From Diogma glabrata (Eukaryota > Arthropoda > Insecta > Diptera > Cylindrotomidae): DNA of 64,000 nucleotides. The position numbers and the translations under genes are program-made. The stretch is from NCBI GenBank assembly GCA_963693315.1, contig OY856187.1, positions 74,345,394 through 74,409,393 of the forward strand, in the 5' to 3' direction. Of the stretch, positions 58,316 through 64,000 are shown in pieces (the first letter of the stretch is position 1; each line of letters starts with the position of its first letter). The notes beneath the pieces are model-generated. The model saw only the letters and a program-made list of their open reading frames with translations, was not told the DNA's origin and made no database searches.

Positions 58316-60298
58316 TTAGATTTCAATTTTACACATAATTTTATTTACCATTTCATTGAATTGTTTTGGGTTTGGTTTTGTAAATATATCTCCAAATTGT
58401 TCTTCTGTTGGACAATATTCAACATCAATATTTTTACTCTCCATATTATCTACTACGACTTTGTATTTAATATCTATATGTTTAGATCTTTTAAAGTTCG
58501 AATTTTTTACCATTTTTATTGTATTTTGACTGTCTATTTTCAATATGCTTTTTATATCTTTATTAGTCAGTTCTTTCAATAGAGATTTCAAATGAAGTAC
58601 ATCTTTGACACAATCGCTTGCTGCGATGTATTCACTTTCTGCAGTGCTTAGTGAGACAAAATTTTGTTTTTTAGTCGTCCATTATATTGGACCACTTGCG
58701 TACATTATTACACTTCCTGAAGTACTTTTTCTTGTTACTTCATCTCCTGCATAATCTGCGTCAGAAAATGCTTCTACAATTTCCTCATCTGGATTTTCTT
58801 CAGCTTTATACTTTATTACTTGCTTAGCTGTTCCTTGCAAATATCTAAAAATCCTTTTAATATTTTGAACATCTGTCTCTGTTGAATTTTCTATATTTCT
58901 TGAGACGATATTAACTGCGTATGTTATGTCGGGTCTAGTGCGTGTTGGTAAATACAAAAGACTACTCACTGCTTCTCTGAAAGGAAACTTAACTTTTGTA
59001 TTATTATTTGTTTTATTTTGTTCATGCTTATTCAACGTTGCTGGATTTTTAACTGGTTTTGTTAATTCCATATTGAATTGTTTTAATAATTTGTACGTAA
59101 AGTCTGTTTGATGTAAAGTACTACTGTTTTCTTCATTAATTATATCAAATCCTACAAATAATTTTGGATTATTTATTCTTTTAATATCAATATCTATTTC
59201 AAGTTCAATCTAGTTCAAGTTCATTCACTTATTTGCTATACTTTCAGTTTTTGAGATGATTAGTCCATCATCAACCTATATTGCTACGATCAGATCACCA
59301 TCCTCATTTATAAATACGGAGTTGTCTGTCAACAACTGTTTCAGTTTATTTTTATTAAATATATCAACCAACCTTTTATTCCATTGAATTGGAGCTTGAT
59401 TTAGTCCATAAAGTGGTTTCTTTAACTTGCACACATAGCCAACATTTTAATCATATCCCTCTGGTAATTTCATGTGTAATTCTTCGTCTAAATCACCAAA
59501 AAGAAATGCTAATTTTACATCAAATGCTGATAATTTCATTTTATTCACTTTGCTATATGCTAATAAGAGTCTAAGCGTACTCACTGATACAACTGGAGTA
59601 TATGTTTCATCGTATTCATCTTCTCTTTGTTCACATCCACGAACAACTAGACGGGCCTTGTAGTTCCCATCACTTTTCACTTTAAAAACCCATTTACTTG
59701 AAAGAAGTCTTTTATTTTCAGCTTCTTCTTCCCTTATAAATTCAAACACATTATTTTTATTTAAAGATCTTTTTTCTTCTTCTATAGCTTTTTTCCACTT
59801 CTCCTTGTTTTCTCCTCCAACCGCTTCAGAGTAGGTTAACATCAACACAAAATCGTTATATTTTGTTGGAATTTTTTTTATCGATTTATTATTTTCATCT
59901 GTATGCTCTTCTAGTACGACATTTTCATTTTGTTCTTCTTCATCGTCAGACCAAATTTTTATTACCTTTTCTGACTGTCCGATTTCAATTTTATCTGTAT
60001 CAATATTTCTTTCATCAAATACAGCATCTCTTGATACAACTACTTTCCGTTTTTCTGGATCCCAGAGTCTATAACCGTTATTTAAAAATCCTGTTAATTT
60101 AGTTTTAATACTTCTACTTTCTAATTTTTTTAAATGACCCACTTTCTTAATGTATGCAGTACTCCCAAAATTTCTTATATTTGATATATTTGGTCGCTTT
60201 CCATACCATAACTCTGCTGGTGTTACTTTAACTGCTTCAGTATAACTACGATTTAATATATACTGCAAAATATGCGCTCTCACCCCACATATTAACAT
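58316..60298 (-). pseudogene. copia RT and RNase H
   Basis: Pieces in order: AELWYGKRPNISNIRNFGS (integrase C-terminal side), then RT motifs LLSSKWVFKVKSDGNYKARL, YTPVVSVSTLRLLLAYS, and AFDVKLAFLFGDLDEELHM. A TAA follows near 59447. Past it, the catalytic YVDD has its Tyr codon changed to a stop (*VDDGL, near 59280). Then come FREAVSSLLYLPTRTRPDI, RNase H with SDADYAGDEVTRKSTSG, another stop near 58682, LSTAESEYIAASDCV and the end at 58316. At least three stops are seen. Confidence 0.85.
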
Positions 60299-60842
60299 TA
60301 ATTTTAGATTGTAGTAGTAGTGCTCTCATTTTATTTACAATAGTTCTGCCAAATCTTTCACTTTTACCATTAAGTTGAGGTGTGTTCGGAATTGTATAGT
60401 CTGTTTCAATTCCCTTTTCACTACACCAATTTTTCATTTCTAAACTTGAATACACACCATCACCATCGCATCTAATTTTTGATACTTTTAACGAATTTTC
60501 ATTTTTAATTTTAGTTATATATGATGATATATAATCGAATGTTTCACTTTTATGTTTTAAAATAAATACTGCTGCAAAATGTGAATAATTATCTATTAAT
60601 GTTAGTAAATATCTCTTACAATCCCAAGTTTCTGTTTGAAAAGGGCCTATTATATCTGAATGAAGTAACCATAAAAGTCTATTAGATCTTTCCCTTGTGG
60701 TATTAAATGGATGTCGCGTTTGCTTTGCCTTCACACAAATTTCACATATATCTGATAGTTTATCAAAATCTTCTCCGTCTTTTCTTAATTGCACATTATT
60801 TTTTGTAAATAAAACTTCAATATTTTTATTTGTATTTGACAT
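60246..60842 (-). pseudogene. copia integrase core
   Basis: The GAG-pre-integrase end (DICEICVKAKQTRHPF) precedes the catalytic core: D in LLHSDIIGPF, D in IRCDGDGVYSS and E in NTPQLNGKSERFGR, all present. The N-terminal HHCC histidines are missing or out of frame, pointing to a small deletion near 60850. The frame overlaps the start of the RT frame by about 50 bp in a different register, so a frameshift separates them. Confidence 0.8.
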
Positions 60843-61005
60843 ACCGAAAGTAGGTTAGTTGTTAATTTAGGAATGTATAGTGCTTTTAACTTAAATTTTT
60901 CAGTATCAACCTCACCTGTACCTAAAGATTTCATAGTTTCTTCAGATTTTGCCGTATTTACATATGATTGTTTTGCTTCAAAATTACTAAATAAATTGTC
61001 CGTGC

Positions 61006-61365
61006 TTACGAGGTGTTAGAATCGACTACAAAATTATAAACGTCCTTTTTTTCTTCTGTATTTTCTTGAAATGTCATAAAAGATACTTTCTCATATTTAT
61101 TAATTTTATTTTTGTTTCTAAAGTAGCAATTTGATTCAGGGTGACTATTTCTTCTTTTGAAGATTCCACAATACATATTATTATCATTTTCATACTTTGA
61201 TTTTTGTTGTTGTCTGTTAAAATTTTGCTTGTTACCAGTTCTGTTTTTGTTTGTACAGAACCTTGCAAGATGATTTCTATTACACACGAAACATTTTATT
61301 TCATAATGACTTTCTTTTTTTATTGCTCCGAAGTTAGCTTTTGTACTTTTAAATGCTACAGACAT
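61006..61365 (-). pseudogene. copia nucleocapsid and start of protease
   Basis: CFVCNRNHLARFC is a CCHC knuckle shortened by one residue. A second knuckle (YCGIFKRRNSHPESNC) has lost a cysteine. The frame ends in VVDSNTS at the protease active site, where the family has an Asp-Ser/Thr-Gly; the Gly is replaced and a stop follows at 61006. Protease sequence continues past it in another frame (about 60850-61010). Confidence 0.75.
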
Positions 61366-61381
61366 ATCTTGATTGATATTT

Positions 61382-61977
61382 TTACTCAGTTCTATGTCTA
61401 GCTTCCTCTTTAATTAGTCTGTTTGTTAGGTTACATAATGTTTTTTCCGATTTAATAGTGGAATCCCGGGCAGAAGGAAAGCTTTGTTTTTCTTTTAAAT
61501 AATTAAGAGGTAGGGCAACAAGATTTCTGGATATTACCATCGCATCACTAATTGTTTGCTTAAGAACTTTTAGTTTGTAAACAATATTTTCAAGGTCACC
61601 AACAAAACTTGTCATATCCTGAGTTTCTTTGTATTCATAAGAAAAAAATTCATTATACAGATCTTCTAATTTTTGTTCGTTTTCTCCTTCAAACATAGAA
61701 CAGATTTTTTCATACATTTGGTTTGAGGAATCACATTTTAATATTAAGTTTAAATATATTTTATTGTAGTGAAAATTATTTTTTGCGCCTTACCGTCCTT
61801 CATTATCCAGTCATTTAGTTTGTCTGTTTTATCTGCAGGTTTCTCTTCTTTTCCATCAACAATATCAATGGAACCATTAGATTTAAATAGAACTCTAGCT
61901 TGCAATTTCCAAATTGGAAAATTTGATCCGTCTCTTAGTTTTTTGATTCCAGAAGCATCTATAGTTGAACTCGCCAT
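61382..61977 (-). pseudogene. copia Gag N-terminal and central part
   Basis: The ATG at 61977 opens MASSTIDASGIKKLRDGSNF, and the conserved 'F..W....R' (NFPIWKLQARVLFKS) identifies copia Gag. A frameshift near 61790 moves to the frame KIYLNLILKCDSSNQMYEKI, which continues as QDMTSFVGDLENIVYKL to a stop at 61382. A further shift joins it to the zinc-knuckle part. Confidence 0.75.
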
Positions 61978-62106
61978 TTTTATTTTTCACACACAGCAAA
62001 TATTTCTTTTTAATTTTAATAGTTTTAATTTTTAATAGTTTTTATTTTTAATGTAGTGATACGTTACTTCGATTTTATTTTAGTTATTTCACTTTGGACA
62101 AACACG

Positions 62107-62117
62107 CTCTGCTACCA
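62107..62117 (-). promoter_or_regulatory. copia primer-binding site (initiator Met tRNA)
   Basis: Directly next to the 5' LTR the minus strand reads TGGTAGCAGAG, the complement of the 3' end of eukaryotic initiator Met tRNA (ending CTCTGCTACCA). This is the usual primer for Ty1/copia elements. Confidence 0.85.
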
Positions 62118-62368
62118 TGTTGAGAATTATTAATAATAAAATTATTTTTAAACAATACACGTTGTGTTTTATTGAATCTCCATTTTGTATCATTATATTT
62201 TTACATTAAACAATTTGACATAAAACATTAGAGTGTTATTGAATCTCCATTTTGTATCATTATATTTTTACATTAAACAATTTGACATAAAACATTAGAG
62301 TGTTGCCTTAGCAAAATTATCCGTTTAACTAATACAGTTCAAGATATAAATTTAATTTTATCTCATCA
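62118..62368 (-). repeat. copia 5' LTR with a 67-bp internal duplication
   Basis: 251 bp bounded by tgttgaga / tctcatca. It is longer than the other LTR only because a 67-bp segment starting 'tattgaatctccattttgta' is present twice (from 62170 and from 62237). The duplication must have arisen after insertion or been lost from the other LTR. Confidence 0.85.
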
Positions 62369-62372
62369 CAAA

Positions 62373-62415
62373 TTTCATGCGTAAAATTAATTTCATTGTG
62401 CATGATCTGTTATTA
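62373..62415 (+). repeat. Fragment of the 53925-54070 repeat
   Basis: 'tttcatgcgtaaaattaatt' and 'tcattgtgcatgatctgtta' resemble the outer end of the right arm near 54020-54060. The copia element inserted right beside it. Confidence 0.45.
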
Positions 62416-63762
62416 CGTACTCAAACACACTCCCGGATAATTTTTGTCAAAAACTTATCGTTATCGGCATTGAATAAATATCTAAGGAAGAGTAACTAGA
62501 CATTTTGAGTGAAGCATCTAATTTTTAGTATTGGTGAAGTTTGATAGTGTTTGCATTCTAGCTGGGTGGTACTGTTTACAATTTGCATATTTATATTTTC
62601 AAAACAAATAAAAGAAATAAGAAATGTTACATATAAATTTAAAAGCCTAATATGTTTGGATCAAATATTTCCTTATATTTCCATATATAAATATTTTTAA
62701 CTGTCCATACAACACAAATTTTAATCATATTGAATTACTTTAAGAACACCTTATATTCGGCTGTGATTACGTTTGATATATGGTTTGACAACGATGGATT
62801 AAGAAAAATTACATTTATGTAGGGCAATAAAATATAAAATTAAACTAGAAAATAACAGTTTTTGTAAAGCAAATACTTTGTTTTTGTTAAAACATTATTC
62901 TAAACCTTTTTTATGCGTAGTATTAGTCAAAATATTCTAATCATTGATATGAAATTCGATGATCAAATTTCAGTGTATTTAAGGTTATTTGTACATATTT
63001 TAATGCAACACTTCATTTTTATGAATAAACTACTGCACAAATACTAATAATTGTTTTGTAAAACATTAATTTAAACTTTAATTTTTATAAATTTTGTTTA
63101 ATTTGAATATCTTAAAGTAGAATTTCGGATAAAAGCTATCATTTTATTTTAAAATACAAAACGAAATATGTCAAATGTCATGGATGAAGAACGCACAGAT
63201 ATACAAATTACATACTTCAAAAAATATTCGTGTAGCCACACGTAATTATTCTTCCTTATATATTTATTCAATGGTTATCGGTTTTCATGATACCACCACT
63301 GTATTTTATTATTGTTAACCGATAACCATACAACCGGCATTCATTATACCATACCACGATACAATTTTGAATGCCCAAACAGGGATGATTTTTTCAGTAC
63401 AATTGTAGTTTTTCAGTACAATGGACATTCAAAAAGTACGCCACTGTCTTCCCCGAATATAAGAACTGGTCCTTATATTTGAATGATCTGTCATTTTTCT
63501 GTATTTAGAAAGGTAATACAAAATTTTCGAACAGAAGGGTTTTCGAATAAAAGAGCCAGTTCTTATATTTGAATGCGTAATAAATTTTCTTTAGTTCTGT
63601 ACATATATTTTAATAAAATTCAGGGTAAATATAATATAAAAAGCCAATATAGATTTCAATTATTATCAATTAGTATCTCAATTACTATTACTTACTAAAA
63701 TCCAATATTCATTTTGATTTTATATTGAAAAACTATAGGAAGAAAGGGTATATGACTTTAAC
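62416..63762. other. AT-rich DNA with short inverted repeats
   Basis: No gene recognised. Short hairpins: 'atggttatcggtt' (63272) with 'aaccgataaccat' (63317), and 'tataagaactgg' (63460) with 'ccagttcttata' (63563). Confidence 0.4.
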
Positions 63763-64000
63763 TTAGGTGCCAAGAATTTTTTTTTATCTGATAGAGAATC
63801 ACTCACTGAAGCGAATAAAACCAAAACGAGTTGTATCGGAGCTCCGGGGTCCAAGATACAGCCCTATGAAAAAAACAAAATTGCACTGGTTTTGACAAAA
63901 ATTTTTTATGTTTTATTTATTTTTGCTTTATTTCCTATGTGCTTATAAGATAAACGATCAAAACTGTCCCTTTTAATAAATTTTCTTAATTTACGTTAAA
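63763..64000 (-). repeat. Dispersed repeat, family D (inverted copy, cut by window end)
   Basis: The minus strand matches 36935-37190 through 'cttataagcacataggaaat', 'gggctgtatcttggacc' and 'gcttcagtgagtgattct'. It runs off the window. Confidence 0.7.

Larger units (their letters stand above)
54506..62368 (-). mobile_element. Ty1/copia retrotransposon, full-length but inactive, carrying a Helentron-like insertion
   Basis: The minus strand carries 5' LTR (62118-62368), initiator-Met tRNA primer site, gag, protease, integrase, RT and RNase H in copia order (integrase before RT), polypurine tract and 3' LTR (54506-54693). A Helentron-like copy (55637-57482) sits in a long non-coding 3' region. 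Multiple stops and frameshifts, including a stop at the catalytic Tyr of the RT, make it dead. Flanks share CAAA (54502-54505, 62369-62372), a possible remnant of a 5-bp target duplication. Confidence 0.9.

Noticed and set aside
1..64000. CRISPR array, bacterial defence or other prokaryotic operon
   Set aside because: No regularly spaced short repeats with unique spacers, no operon-like packing, and many spliced or eukaryotic transposon features.

Overview
The window looks like a piece of an AT-rich arthropod nuclear genome, most likely an insect. It has spliced genes with very short introns (53 to 66 nt), a MOV10/Armitage-type helicase gene, a C2H2 zinc-finger gene, and a dense mixture of transposable elements: Ty3/gypsy, Ty1/copia, R1-like, jockey/CR1-like and LOA/I-like LINEs, Penelope-like RT, hAT, Helentron-like elements, tRNA-derived SINEs and foldback elements. 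Nothing bacterial, no CRISPR array and no rRNA cluster was seen. I cannot name the species.

Layout. 1-1.5 kb: AT-rich DNA and a decayed ~50-bp minisatellite. 1555-14277: a near-perfect tandem duplication of a ~6.36-kb unit. Each copy holds a 1.7-kb TIR transposon, a nested inverted-repeat element, a gypsy RNase H relic and a SINE. 14.3-16.1 kb: SINEs and small hairpins. 16125-19837: a Helentron-like element split by a TA-flanked TIR transposon, which is itself split by a hAT element with an exact 8-bp target duplication. 20-21.9 kb: a second Helentron-like copy with an internal Penelope-like RT relic. 22.6-24.6 kb: a hAT relative and a broken R1-like LINE. 24.9-26.6 kb: dispersed repeats and a probable solo LTR.

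26.9-31.1 kb: the main host gene, a seven-exon SF1 RNA helicase of the MOV10/Armitage family with all major helicase motifs. 31.4-32 kb: a satellite-like array. 33.7-34.5 kb: a C2H2 zinc-finger gene on the minus strand. 33-41.9 kb otherwise holds LINE crumbs, a SINE, a 583-bp TIR element with a 3-bp target duplication, and hairpins.

42.1-45.5 kb: a deleted Ty3/gypsy element on the minus strand. 45.7-47.55 kb: a near-palindromic foldback element with arms of ~0.75 kb. 48.4-52.5 kb: a LINE with APE endonuclease, RT and RNase H and a 15-bp target duplication. 52.7-53.8 kb: a 9-bp minisatellite of roughly 115 units that is open in several frames. 54.5-62.4 kb: a full-length but inactive Ty1/copia element (minus strand) with both LTRs, an initiator-Met tRNA primer site and a polypurine tract, carrying a third Helentron-like copy.

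The only genes likely to serve the host are the helicase and the zinc-finger gene. MOV10/Armitage proteins act in RNA silencing of transposons, so it is notable that this one sits among many transposon copies, but the sequence does not show a functional link. I found no convincing new multi-gene system. The most interesting signals are the element architectures and the nesting.
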